Assembly: GCA_014190435.1 (NCBI GenBank) | Contig: BJGJ01000005.1 | Location: 1-64,000 of the forward strand | DNA from: Methylocystaceae bacterium | Lineage (GTDB): Bacteria > Pseudomonadota > Alphaproteobacteria > Rhizobiales > Beijerinckiaceae | DNA: 64,000 bases | Reading direction: 5' to 3' | Shown: positions 1 to 8,803 of the stretch, piece by piece | Layout: the number at the start of each line of letters is the position of its first letter | Numbering within the stretch: the stretch's first letter is position 1 | Notes under the pieces: generated by a model | Told to the model about the DNA's origin: nothing | Databases searched by the model: none | Seen by the model: only the letters and a program-made list of their open reading frames with translations | Translations under genes and position numbers: made by a program

Positions 1-175
1 GCATCAATTAAGCTGACGGCAATCGCCTCAACATCCCCGGCCAGCAACGCTTCGTTAATTGTGCAGATTTATTTCTGATGCCTCTAGGACGGCCTGAGGG
101 GTTGCCTGAAAAGCCCTTTTCAAACTGGCCAGCCAGATTTCTACCTGTATTTGCAGGTTGGTCGTTGTTGCTCAT
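1..175 (-). pseudogene. Frameshifted DUF5681-type phage-associated protein (truncated by window edge)
   Basis: Minus-strand ATG at 175 reads MSNNDQPANTGRNLAGQFEKGFSGNPSGRPRGIRNKSAQLT; the next frame continues EALLAGDVEAIAVSLIDA off the window. This matches the DUF5681 N-terminal pattern (GNPxGRPxGxRNK...EALLxG). One base appears to be missing near 53-56, so the ATG frame stops at 8-10. Confidence 0.7.
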
Positions 176-471
176 TGACCCATATCTTCCTGGAGATCAT
201 ATGATTCAGATACTTAAGATTAGGCACCCCAGCAAATCACATACCGATTCACCGGTCTGCTTACCCGCTATTTCTTGAGCTTTTTAGCATAAAATACGTT
301 TATTTTCAATGGTTTATAATGTAAAAAACACTTCTCATCTTTTTAAAAATAGGATCTATTTAGAAGCAATTTTTTAATTTAGTTTTTAAGTATGGTGCCG
401 ACAGGGTGACGACACGATCATTTTTCAGTTACTGGTTTTTCTAAAATTATTTTGTAAGTCATTGAAAATAA

Positions 472-548
472 TGGTGCCGATTGAGGGATTCGAACCTCCG
501 ACCTACTGATTACAAATCAGTTGCTCTACCAGCTGAGCTAAATCGGCA
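472..548 (-). tRNA. tRNA-Thr (anticodon TGT), CCA encoded
   Basis: Minus strand GCCGATTTAGCTCAGCTGGTAGAGCAACTGATTTGTAATCAGTAGGTCGGAGGTTCGAATCCCTCAATCGGCACCA; full cloverleaf. Confidence 0.97.
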
Positions 549-593
549 CACACGAGGCCTTTATTCCTCGAATGTGCACGTAAGGTCAATCCA

Positions 594-1502
594 CTAGGGC
601 GCTTCTGGGCATGATTTATCCAACCGGAGATTTATTTGGCTCAGAACGGCCGCACAGGCATTAGAGACATTCAAACTTTGAATTGGGCCGGGGAGATGTA
701 GTCTTGCCATGGCGTCGCAGTTTTCACGCGTTAATCTTCTCAAGCCCCTATCTTCTGAGCCAAATACCAACGCAAGGGGTTTTGATAGCTTTATTTCAGA
801 GATTAATTCAGTCCCTTGAGAGTCTAGTCCAACAATCAGGTAGCCGCGGGCATGCAAGTCCTCTAGGGCTCGTGCGAGATTGGTCACATTTACAATGAGG
901 AGATGCTCGAGCCCCCCGGATGCTATTTTTGCTAAAACGCCAGAGAAATTGGGGCTATGCCGCTGCGTGACAATGAGCGCATCAACACCATAGGCGCAGG
1001 CAGTACGCACAATCGCGCCGACATTATGTGGGTCAGTAATTTGATCGAGAACCAAAATAACGCCAGTCAGAGTCTCTATATCTGCAACATCAGCGTCAGG
1101 TAGCGGGCGTGCTTCAATCAAAAAACCTTGATGAACAGCCTCTTCTCCCAAATGAGCGGAGAGATTTTTCACTTCAACAATTTTTGGATCAATACCTCTG
1201 GCGTTAGCGATTTCTATGATCCGAGGCAGCGTATTTTGAGTGACATAAAGGTCCAGAATTTGTCGTTTTTTTGCTGTCAGGGTAGCAACGACGGCATGAA
1301 AACCATAAATAACAATTATATCAGGTGAAATTGGACGAAATATTTTTTTTACTGGCAGAGTCTGTACCCTAGAGGGTGAGCTCGACAACGGTATTTCCTT
1401 TTTACGACCTGTAAAATTTGTAGATTTTTTTAAGATAGAGACAGGCTGTGGTGTTTTAGATTTTGGTCGTTTCATCTCAGGGCTGCCGTTTTTATCCACC
1501 AT
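594..1502 (-). CDS. rlmB: TrmH/SpoU-family 23S rRNA (guanosine-2'-O-)-methyltransferase RlmB
   Basis: GFHAVVATL, LDQITDPHNVGAIVRTACAYGVDALI, SLNVSNACAAVLSQ motifs. Likely start is internal Met at 1475, giving a 4-nt overlap with ispE. Confidence 0.92.
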   Translation of the reverse strand: MVDKNGSPEMKRPKSKTPQPVSILKKSTNFTGRKKEIPLSSSPSRVQTLPVKKIFRPISPDIIVIYGFHAVVATLTAKKRQILDLYVTQNTLPRIIEIANARGIDPKIVEVKNLSAHLGEEAVHQGFLIEARPLPDADVADIETLTGVILVLDQITDPHNVGAIVRTACAYGVDALIVTQRHSPNFSGVLAKIASGGLEHLLIVNVTNLARALEDLHARGYLIVGLDSQGTELISEIKLSKPLALVFGSEDRGLRRLTRENCDAMARLHLPGPIQSLNVSNACAAVLSQINLRLDKSCPEAP

Positions 1503-2341
1503 GAAGGGTGAGCCGCGCGGATCACACGCGCTGCATGTACGGCTGACTTAGGCGCATCAAAGATTGCAAAGCAAGTTGCGCCTGATCCAGACATGCGAGC
1601 AACCTTGACCCCTCTGGCTGCTCGCAAAATGGCCAATACATCAACGATAATTGGCGCTAGCTGACATGCAGCGTCTTCAAGATCATTGCGGCCTAACTCT
1701 ATCTGTTTCAAAAAGGCGTTGAAATCGAGACCTATTGGCAACGCCGGATGGGGTAGAGTGTTGAGCTTTTGCCCACATTCTAATCCAAGACGTTGGAAAA
1801 TTGGTTTCGTATCAACTGGAATTCCAGGGTTGATCAAGACCGCAGATAGGGGTGGGAGCTCTAATTTTGACCCCAAAACATCCCCAACGCCACGCATCAT
1901 TCGTGCGCGCGTTTCAAGACAGACTGGTACGTCTGCGCCAGTCGCACTAGCTGCTTCAACCAGCCGAGGATCGCTTAAAGATAACTGATTGAGTTGAGCG
2001 ATCAGTCGAAGGGCTGCTGCGGCATCAGATGAACCGCCGCCAATGCCTGCTGCAACCGGTAATCTTTTTTCTAAGTAGAAGGCACCTAAAGCTAATCCCT
2101 CAATTCTTTCTGAAAGATTACGCGCCGCGCGCATAACTAAGTTATCGTTGGCAGAGCCTACATTAGTTGCGGTTGGTCCATAGGTCTGGATAGAGAGTGT
2201 GGGATTAGGGCTTAACTGCAGTCTGTCGCCAGCGCCTGTGAAAGCAACTAAGCTTTCAAGGGAGTGATAACCATTTTCTTGACGACCCAATACATGGAGC
2301 GTGAGATTGATCTTCGCAGGGGCGCGCGTAGTGAGCATCAA
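1472..2341 (-). CDS. ispE: 4-diphosphocytidyl-2-C-methyl-D-erythritol kinase
   Basis: GHMP kinase motifs: APAKINLTLHVLGRQENGYHSLES, LPVAAGIGGGSSDAAAALR, MSGSGATCFAIF. Confidence 0.95.
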   Translation of the reverse strand: MMLTTRAPAKINLTLHVLGRQENGYHSLESLVAFTGAGDRLQLSPNPTLSIQTYGPTATNVGSANDNLVMRAARNLSERIEGLALGAFYLEKRLPVAAGIGGGSSDAAAALRLIAQLNQLSLSDPRLVEAASATGADVPVCLETRARMMRGVGDVLGSKLELPPLSAVLINPGIPVDTKPIFQRLGLECGQKLNTLPHPALPIGLDFNAFLKQIELGRNDLEDAACQLAPIIVDVLAILRAARGVKVARMSGSGATCFAIFDAPKSAVHAARVIRAAHPSWWIKTAALR

Positions 2342-2384
2342 ACCCCGGATCTCCGCAAAAGGGTAGGGCGGAGCGACAGAACAT

Positions 2385-2459
2385 TGGAGCGGGCGAAGGG
2401 ATTCGAACCCTCGACCCCAACCTTGGCAAGGTTGTGCTCTACCCCTGAGCTACACCCGC
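2385..2459 (-). tRNA. tRNA-Gly (anticodon GCC), CCA encoded
   Basis: Minus strand GCGGGTGTAGCTCAGGGGTAGAGCACAACCTTGCCAAGGTTGGGGTCGAGGGTTCGAATCCCTTCGCCCGCTCCA. Confidence 0.97.
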
Positions 2460-2700
2460 ATCCGTGATGACGAATATCCATCATCAAGAGAGGCTATGCC
2501 GCAAACACACCCTTTTTGCAACTGATTTTCCAGCGAAATTGGGCTAAATATTTACTTATGCCTCTGTTTAAATTCTGGGTTGCAGATGATTAGACCGCGT
2601 CCTCATCGAACTGCTGCGCTTCAGGGGTGTTGATTTAAGGTTATTCTAATTTTTACGGATACGTATGCGAGGCAATGTATACAAAGCGTCCTGGTCCAGC

Positions 2701-3447
2701 TTATTTACACTCTTGCGCGACCCTCGCGAGGGCGTCTGCCAGACCCTTCAAAGAATAGAGATCTGATGTGGCTGTGCCTTTGAGGGAAGAAGCCTTAATC
2801 GTGAGTTTGGCTCCGCCCCTTAATGCGCCCACAATTTCTTTCTCCCGACTTTGATCTTTGATCCAAGCATTTGTTCCCTTGGTAACAAGCTCATAACTTT
2901 CACCATCTATATCTGCTGTGCCGATTGAACTATCTTTTGTGGCATAGCCAAGGTTAATCGCAATTTCGTTGCGGATTCCCTCACTCGGGCGTGAGGAGAT
3001 AAAGATATAGCCAGGAGTATCTTTCAACTTACCCTTAGGTTGACGCTCTTTTGGTTGCCCTAGGGCATAGCAAGTTTTTTCCTTGCCAGCTTTTGCGACA
3101 TAGGCAACCCAATCACCATATGAACCAAGTTGTTCAGGCTTAGACGTGTCGCCATCAGCTTTTGTTTTCTCATCCGCTTTAGCTTTTGGCTTATCCGAAA
3201 TAGGTTTTTCTTTCGCTACTTTTGGCTTTCCAGACGAGGGTTTAGCCCCTTCACCCATCGATTCTGCGGCTTCTCCTGCAGGGACAGGTTTTTCCTTACC
3301 GAAAGCGGATATTGGCGCGCAAAATAGCGTCATTCCCAGCATGAGTCGCAAGGCAAAGCTTCGCGAAGGACAGAAGATCGGAAAAAAGGTCAGAAGAGAT
3401 TCGTTTTTCATATTTTCAAGTGTACCGCTCGAGATCAAAGTGAACAA
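2701..3447 (-). CDS. Secreted protein with Lys/Pro-rich linker and IalB-like (invasion-associated locus B) C-terminal domain
   Basis: N-terminal hydrophobic segment, low-complexity KPKxxxEKP stretch, then GDWVAYVAKAGKEKTCYALGQPKE...FISSRPSEGIRNEIAINLGY. Confidence 0.6.
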   Translation of the reverse strand: MFTLISSGTLENMKNESLLTFFPIFCPSRSFALRLMLGMTLFCAPISAFGKEKPVPAGEAAESMGEGAKPSSGKPKVAKEKPISDKPKAKADEKTKADGDTSKPEQLGSYGDWVAYVAKAGKEKTCYALGQPKERQPKGKLKDTPGYIFISSRPSEGIRNEIAINLGYATKDSSIGTADIDGESYELVTKGTNAWIKDQSREKEIVGALRGGAKLTIKASSLKGTATSDLYSLKGLADALARVAQECK

Positions 3448-3460
3448 GAAGTAGCTTTAA

Positions 3461-4228
3461 TCAGTCTTTTCTTGCTGTCATGAGATAATTCACATCCGTG
3501 TCATGACTTTTTCGCCAGCTGGTCATGAGGGGCATATAGCTCATACCAGCCCGGTCTACCTCCCGCATTCCTGCGTTTTTAAGCCATGAGGAGAGTTCAT
3601 TAGGTCGTATGAATTTATGATGTTCATGAGTGCCCTTAGGGACCCAACCCAGGACGTATTCAGCTCCAACAATAGCGAAAAGATAGCTTTTTAGGGTCCG
3701 GTCGATTGTTGCGAGGAATAATAGGCCGCCTGGGCGCACCATTGTGCTCAATAAGCGAATGAATTCACTTGGTCCTTCAACATGCTCGATCACCTCGAGG
3801 GCTGCAATCGCGTCGAACTTTTCTCCGCTTTGCGCCAGCGCCTCTGCAGTGATGTTGCGATAATCAATGGTCAGACCAGTTTGTTGGGCGTGCCTCAGAG
3901 CGACTGCAATGTTGTTGGGTGCTGGATCGACGCCCGTTACAGTGGCTCCTAACTCGGCCAGCGCCTCGCTCAATATACCTCCGCCACAGCCTATATCTGC
4001 TATTTTCAAGCCGTTAAGAGGTAAAGGGCTCGTTACATTCAACGCCGTCGGGTCATTAAGCAAGAAACGGCGTGCATGGTCACAGATATAATCAACCCGG
4101 ATCGGGTTTATATCGTGCAATATCCCCATTTTGCCTGTTTTGTCCCACCAAAGGTCGCCCAATCGATCAAAGCGCGCGACGTCATCAGGGTTTATGCTAG
4201 AAGCTTGCGGCTGTGTTTGCGAAGACAC
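3461..4228 (-). CDS. ubiG: Ubiquinone biosynthesis O-methyltransferase
   Basis: INPIRVDYI, IADIGCGGGILSEALAELGATVTGVDPAPNNI, ALEVIEHVEGP, TWRKSHDTDVNYLMTARK. Confidence 0.95.
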   Translation of the reverse strand: MSSQTQPQASSINPDDVARFDRLGDLWWDKTGKMGILHDINPIRVDYICDHARRFLLNDPTALNVTSPLPLNGLKIADIGCGGGILSEALAELGATVTGVDPAPNNIAVALRHAQQTGLTIDYRNITAEALAQSGEKFDAIAALEVIEHVEGPSEFIRLLSTMVRPGGLLFLATIDRTLKSYLFAIVGAEYVLGWVPKGTHEHHKFIRPNELSSWLKNAGMREVDRAGMSYMPLMTSWRKSHDTDVNYLMTARKD

Positions 4229-4403
4229 GTAAACCTCATCAAAATTACGTTAGGCCGCTAGAGCGGACCCCCGAGGAAGGCTAGCGTTGACAGCAGGCCA
4301 TTGGAACCGACATATACGCCCGCTTTCTATAATTGGCGACTAGAGCTCACGCCAAATATGAACGTTTTTTGCTCATCTGAGCGCGGTTGCTGAAACAGGT
4401 CTT

Positions 4404-5636
4404 ATGTCTCGTCTTGTCATGAAATTTGGCGGCACATCTGTCGCAACAATTGAACGCATACGCAACGTAGCGCGACATGTGAAACGCGAAGTTGATACCG
4501 GTCATCAGGTTGCTGTTGTTGTTTCGGCAATGGCAGGCAAGACCAATGAGCTGGTCGCCCTGTGTAAGGACGCCGCGCCTATTCATGACCAACGAGAATA
4601 TGACTCAGTTGTCGCCTCTGGCGAGCAAGTCACCGCCGGCTTGCTTGCAATTGCTTTACAAGAATCGGGCCTTGCTGCGCGCTCCTGGTTGGGTTGGCAA
4701 ACGCCAATTTATACCAACGACACCCATGGTTCCGCACGTATCATATCAATCGAAGGCGCAGGGATCATTGACGGCTTTTCAAGAGGCGAAGTCGCCGTCG
4801 TAGCTGGCTTTCAGGGCGTCCACAAAGACAGCCAACGAATAACAACGCTGGGACGAGGGGGCTCTGACACGAGCGCCGTCGCGATTGCTGCAGCCATAGA
4901 GGCAGATAGATGCGACATCTACACCGACGTTGATGGAGTTTATTCCACTGATCCGCGCGTGGTGCCTAAAGCAAAGCGTATGGATCGAATTGCATTTGAA
5001 GAAATGCTGGAAATGGCGTCACTTGGCGCCAAGGTTTTACAGGTGCGTTCCGTTGAAGTCGCGATGATACATGGGGTGCCAACCTATGTTCGCTCATCAT
5101 TTGACGATCCAGAAAATCCTAAAGAAGGAACGCTCATCTGTAATGAGGAGGATATAATGGAAGCCCAGGTGGTCACAGGCATAGCCTTTTCAAGAGATGA
5201 AGCGCAGATCACATTGCGGCGCGTTGCAGACAAGCCTGGCGTCGCGGCGGCAGTTTTTATGCCGTTAGCTGAGGCCGGTATTAATGTTGATATGATTGTA
5301 CAGGTTGTGTCTGATGATGGCACAACAGATATGACATTTACCGTTGGATCAGTTGATTACGAGCGTGCTTTTATAATTCTCGAGAAAATCAAAAATATCA
5401 TTGGTTTTTCGGGAATAGCAGGCGCTAAAGATGTAGCTAAAGTATCTGCAATAGGCATAGGCATGCGAAGTCACGCTGGCGTAGCTGCTCGAGCCTTTCA
5501 TGCGCTTTCAGAAAAAGGTGTAAATATTCGAGCTATTACGACATCAGAGATTAAATTTTCTGTATTAATTGACGAAGCTTATACTGAATTAGCAGTCAGA
5601 ACCCTACATTCGCTCTATGGCCTAGACGCTGCTTAA
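4404..5636 (+). CDS. lysC: Aspartate kinase
   Basis: VMKFGGTSVATIERIRNVA, TLGRGGSDTSAVAIAAAIEADRCDIYTDVDGVYSTDPR; tandem ACT domains. Confidence 0.97.
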   Translation: MSRLVMKFGGTSVATIERIRNVARHVKREVDTGHQVAVVVSAMAGKTNELVALCKDAAPIHDQREYDSVVASGEQVTAGLLAIALQESGLAARSWLGWQTPIYTNDTHGSARIISIEGAGIIDGFSRGEVAVVAGFQGVHKDSQRITTLGRGGSDTSAVAIAAAIEADRCDIYTDVDGVYSTDPRVVPKAKRMDRIAFEEMLEMASLGAKVLQVRSVEVAMIHGVPTYVRSSFDDPENPKEGTLICNEEDIMEAQVVTGIAFSRDEAQITLRRVADKPGVAAAVFMPLAEAGINVDMIVQVVSDDGTTDMTFTVGSVDYERAFIILEKIKNIIGFSGIAGAKDVAKVSAIGIGMRSHAGVAARAFHALSEKGVNIRAITTSEIKFSVLIDEAYTELAVRTLHSLYGLDAA

Positions 5637-5666
5637 CTGTCTGTACGCCATTAATGGGAGGATAAG

Positions 5667-6047
5667 ATGGAAGAATTCCTCAACTTGGTGCGGCAAGAAA
5701 TTGGCGTTGATGAAAACGTTGCTAAATTAGCTGTAGGTCATGTGCTCGCATTCTTACAAAAAGAATGCCCAGAAGGCGCATTAACTGAGTTCTTTGATAA
5801 AGTCCCTGGCGCAAAAGCGCTGATAGAGCTTGTTGAGAGTGAAACCGTGAGCGGCGCTAGCGTGCTCGGCGGTTTATTCTCCACCGGCTTGATGGGGTTA
5901 GCGTCAAAATTAAACACCCTTGGCCTCGATATGAGCCAAATACAAAAGCTTGCTCACGAAATATTTAAATACGCTGAAACCATACTTGGAAAAGAAAGGG
6001 TTGAGGTCTTAGCAGGCTCAATTCCTGGCCTATCGCAATTTATTTGA
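5667..6047 (+). CDS. Small helical DUF2780-like protein
   Basis: Complete ORF with GGAGGA-like RBS (gggaggataag); helical ...ASVLGGLFSTGLMGLASKLNTLGLDMSQIQKLAHEIFKYA...; family call by resemblance only. Confidence 0.6.
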   Translation: MEEFLNLVRQEIGVDENVAKLAVGHVLAFLQKECPEGALTEFFDKVPGAKALIELVESETVSGASVLGGLFSTGLMGLASKLNTLGLDMSQIQKLAHEIFKYAETILGKERVEVLAGSIPGLSQFI

Positions 6048-7589
6048 TTATCTTTTTGCTCGAGCCCAGAAAGCTTTTAAATCTATACCCAGCTTACTGA
6101 GTACGAGTAAGAGAGTAATACCATAGGCCAATGCACCGATTGCGCCAATGAGCAGCAGAGCAAAGATATTAGCAAAGGCTCCAAGATTAGAGCACAATAT
6201 CAAAATTGGCGTTCTTGCATAAATAGCAATGCAAGTCAGAGGGATCGCGGCAACGGTTGTCGCTAACAATGATTTAAAAAATAATTGATCAAAAGCCATC
6301 AGCTGTTTTTCAATTGCAAGAGCCACTAAGACAGTTAAATTAATCCATAAGCCGACAGAAGTTGCGGTAGCTAGTCCAACAGCGCCGAGAGGCCCAAACA
6401 ATATAAATTTAAAAATGACATTTACTGTCAAGGCGGCAAGCGCAATTTTCATCGGAGTAGATGTATCTCCGCGGGCCTGGAAACTTGCCCTAGCAGAAGC
6501 AATCAAAACCAATGCAAGCAGGCCTCCTCCATAGGCGGCCAATACGTCTCCAGCAGCGTAGGCGTCTGCAGGGGTAAATTTTCCATGCATAAATAGGCCG
6601 GCAACTATCAGCTCTGGGAGAGTTACAAACGCAATAAAGAAGGGAATTGTCAGGACAACCGTCAGAGCCATGGTTCGAGATTGGGCCGTATAAGCGCCTG
6701 TCACATCATCTGCAGCCAAGCGCCGACTCATTTCAGGAAGTAAAACCGTGCCCGCTGCAATTCCAATTACCCCAACCGGTAATTGATATAACCGCTCCGC
6801 GTAAGAAATTGCGGAAATGCCCCCATCTGCAAGTAGTGACGAGAGAATGGTATCAGCAAAAACTGCTATTTGAGGACTTGCAGAGCCGATAACAGCTGGC
6901 CCCAGACGAATAAAAAACTCCCTTACACGGCTCCACCGAGGAGCGCGAAAAGCGCGTAGAACGCCGATTTGACGCGTTCCCCACATTAATAACCCTAATT
7001 CAAAAGCCCCAGATAATGTGACGCCAAAACTTGCTGCATAGCCAGCATTTGGAAAAAGAAAATTAATAGCGAGCATCGCCATTACAGTGAGATTCATTAA
7101 ATTAGGTGCAAAAGCAGGCAAGGAAAATTTTCCATGCGCATTAAGCACTCCCATGTGCAAAGAAAATAAAGTCATAAAAAGAAGATAAGGAAAGGTAATT
7201 CTCGTTAAATTAACAGCGAGGGCAAATTTTTCAGGGCGATCATCTAATCCCGGAGCAAGTAAAGTCACAAATTGAGGAGTAAATACCCATACTAAGAGTA
7301 AGATGATAATTTGTGATAAAAACAGCAGGGAATATACTTCGCCAGCAAATTCTTCGGCGCTTTCATTTCCTTCCTGTTCGAGGATCATGGAGTAAGAGGG
7401 AACAAAAGCGGCGTTGAAGGCTCCCTCGCCAAATATAGCTCGAAAACTATTAGGCAGTCGCTGAGCAATAAAAAATGCGTCGGATATTGCGCCGGCGCCC
7501 ATAATTGCCGATTGCATCGCCAGAGACAGAAAGCCTGTCACCCGCGATAGAAGCGTGAAACCGCCCACTGAGAGTAAACTGCGAATCAT
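6048..7589 (-). CDS. murJ: Lipid II flippase MurJ (MviN)
   Basis: GFTLLSRVTGFLSLAMQSAIMGAGAISDAFFIAQRLPNSFRAIFGEGAFNAAFVPSY; many TM segments. Confidence 0.95.
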   Translation of the reverse strand: MIRSLLSVGGFTLLSRVTGFLSLAMQSAIMGAGAISDAFFIAQRLPNSFRAIFGEGAFNAAFVPSYSMILEQEGNESAEEFAGEVYSLLFLSQIIILLLVWVFTPQFVTLLAPGLDDRPEKFALAVNLTRITFPYLLFMTLFSLHMGVLNAHGKFSLPAFAPNLMNLTVMAMLAINFLFPNAGYAASFGVTLSGAFELGLLMWGTRQIGVLRAFRAPRWSRVREFFIRLGPAVIGSASPQIAVFADTILSSLLADGGISAISYAERLYQLPVGVIGIAAGTVLLPEMSRRLAADDVTGAYTAQSRTMALTVVLTIPFFIAFVTLPELIVAGLFMHGKFTPADAYAAGDVLAAYGGGLLALVLIASARASFQARGDTSTPMKIALAALTVNVIFKFILFGPLGAVGLATATSVGLWINLTVLVALAIEKQLMAFDQLFFKSLLATTVAAIPLTCIAIYARTPILILCSNLGAFANIFALLLIGAIGALAYGITLLLVLSKLGIDLKAFWARAKR

Positions 7590-7763
7590 ATTAAAATTTC
7601 TATCAGTATTTATTGATTAAAGCTGTCAGTTATTTTGAGGGCTACGCTTTTTTAGGGGAGTATTAAGGCCCTGGTTTTGAGAATATGCCACCCGGCCAAA
7701 TCATGCTTAGAAAGTTTGCTAAACATTAAGCGCATTAGCATATATTTTTACAGATGATCAGCC

Positions 7764-8735
7764 TTAAGGCGTTTGTTTCTCCTTTTTGTTAATGAGTTCA
7801 TAATTTATCGTTTCTTCAATAAGATATAAAGGCCGGCCCTTCACTTCATTAAAAATACGAGCAATATATTCGCCAATAACTCCTAGTGAAATAAGTTGCA
7901 CGCCAGAGAAAAAAGTTATCGACACAATCAGAGATGGGAAACCAGGCAAGTCCACGCCAAAAAGCATAGTGCGGATCCAGTAATAAGACGCCATGGCGAG
8001 AGCAAAACCAGAGATCAATGTTCCTGCATAGGTCCAAATTTTCAACGGAACAGAGGAGAACGACATAAAACCATCTAATGCAAATTGCATGAGACGAGAA
8101 AAATTGAACTTTGACTCTCCTGCTGCTCGGCTTTCCACTGAATAGGGCACACCAATTGAGCGAAACCCAATCCATGCATACAGACCCTTATTAAATCTGG
8201 CGCGTTCTCGCATCGATAGAAGCGCATCTACTGCTTGTCGATCAAGCAGGCGGTAATCTCCGGCTCCAGATGGCAGAGATATATCGCCAAATTTGTTCAC
8301 TAATCGATAAAAAAGCTTAGTAAAGATTGTTCTTAATCTTGGGTCGGTAGTGCGATCCAGTCGCTGTCCGTAGACATTTTTAAATCCTTGCCGCCATTTT
8401 TCAATGAATTGAGAAATTAATTCTGGAGGATGTTGCAGGTCAGCATCCATGATAATGACGGCATCCCCACGGGCCTTATCAAGGCCAGCTGTTATAGCAA
8501 CTTCTTTGCCAAAATTTCTTGATAGAGAGAGCGCTCTAAAATTTGTCGATTGCTCACAAAGAGACCGTATCTTCTCAAGGGTATCATCTTGTGACCCGTC
8601 ATTTACAAAGATTACCTCGAAGGATTGCTCGCAGCCTGCCATGACAGCCGACAATCGAGCGTTGAGGAGAGCAAGATTGTTTGCCTCGTTAAAGACAGGA
8701 ATGACGACGGAAATATCAGGATTATCACTACTCAT
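7764..8735 (-). CDS. GT2 family glycosyltransferase (GtrB/ArnC/DPM1-like, C-terminal TM helices)
   Basis: DISVVIPVFNEANNLALLNARL, IFVNDGSQDDT, DADLQHPPELI, GVIGEYIARIFNEVKGRPLYLIEE. Confidence 0.88.
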   Translation of the reverse strand: MSSDNPDISVVIPVFNEANNLALLNARLSAVMAGCEQSFEVIFVNDGSQDDTLEKIRSLCEQSTNFRALSLSRNFGKEVAITAGLDKARGDAVIIMDADLQHPPELISQFIEKWRQGFKNVYGQRLDRTTDPRLRTIFTKLFYRLVNKFGDISLPSGAGDYRLLDRQAVDALLSMRERARFNKGLYAWIGFRSIGVPYSVESRAAGESKFNFSRLMQFALDGFMSFSSVPLKIWTYAGTLISGFALAMASYYWIRTMLFGVDLPGFPSLIVSITFFSGVQLISLGVIGEYIARIFNEVKGRPLYLIEETINYELINKKEKQTP

Positions 8736-8803
8736 GATCTATGCTTGCATAATTTTTGGGATGATATAGCAGATTTATTTGAATTTATAAGAGATTATCG
8801 GGC

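Noticed and set aside
78-278. 66-aa + strand ORF
   Set aside because: It is antisense to the DUF5681-like reading frame, which has a recognisable signature; this ORF has none.
2264-2467. 67-aa ORF ending ...LERAKGFEPSTPTLARLCSTPELHPHP
   Set aside because: Classic spurious translation antisense to a tRNA (tRNA-Gly).
3130-3454. + strand ORFs of 65 and 102 aa within 3130-3454
   Set aside because: Antisense to the repetitive Lys/Pro-rich segment of the IalB-like gene; composition explains the open frames.
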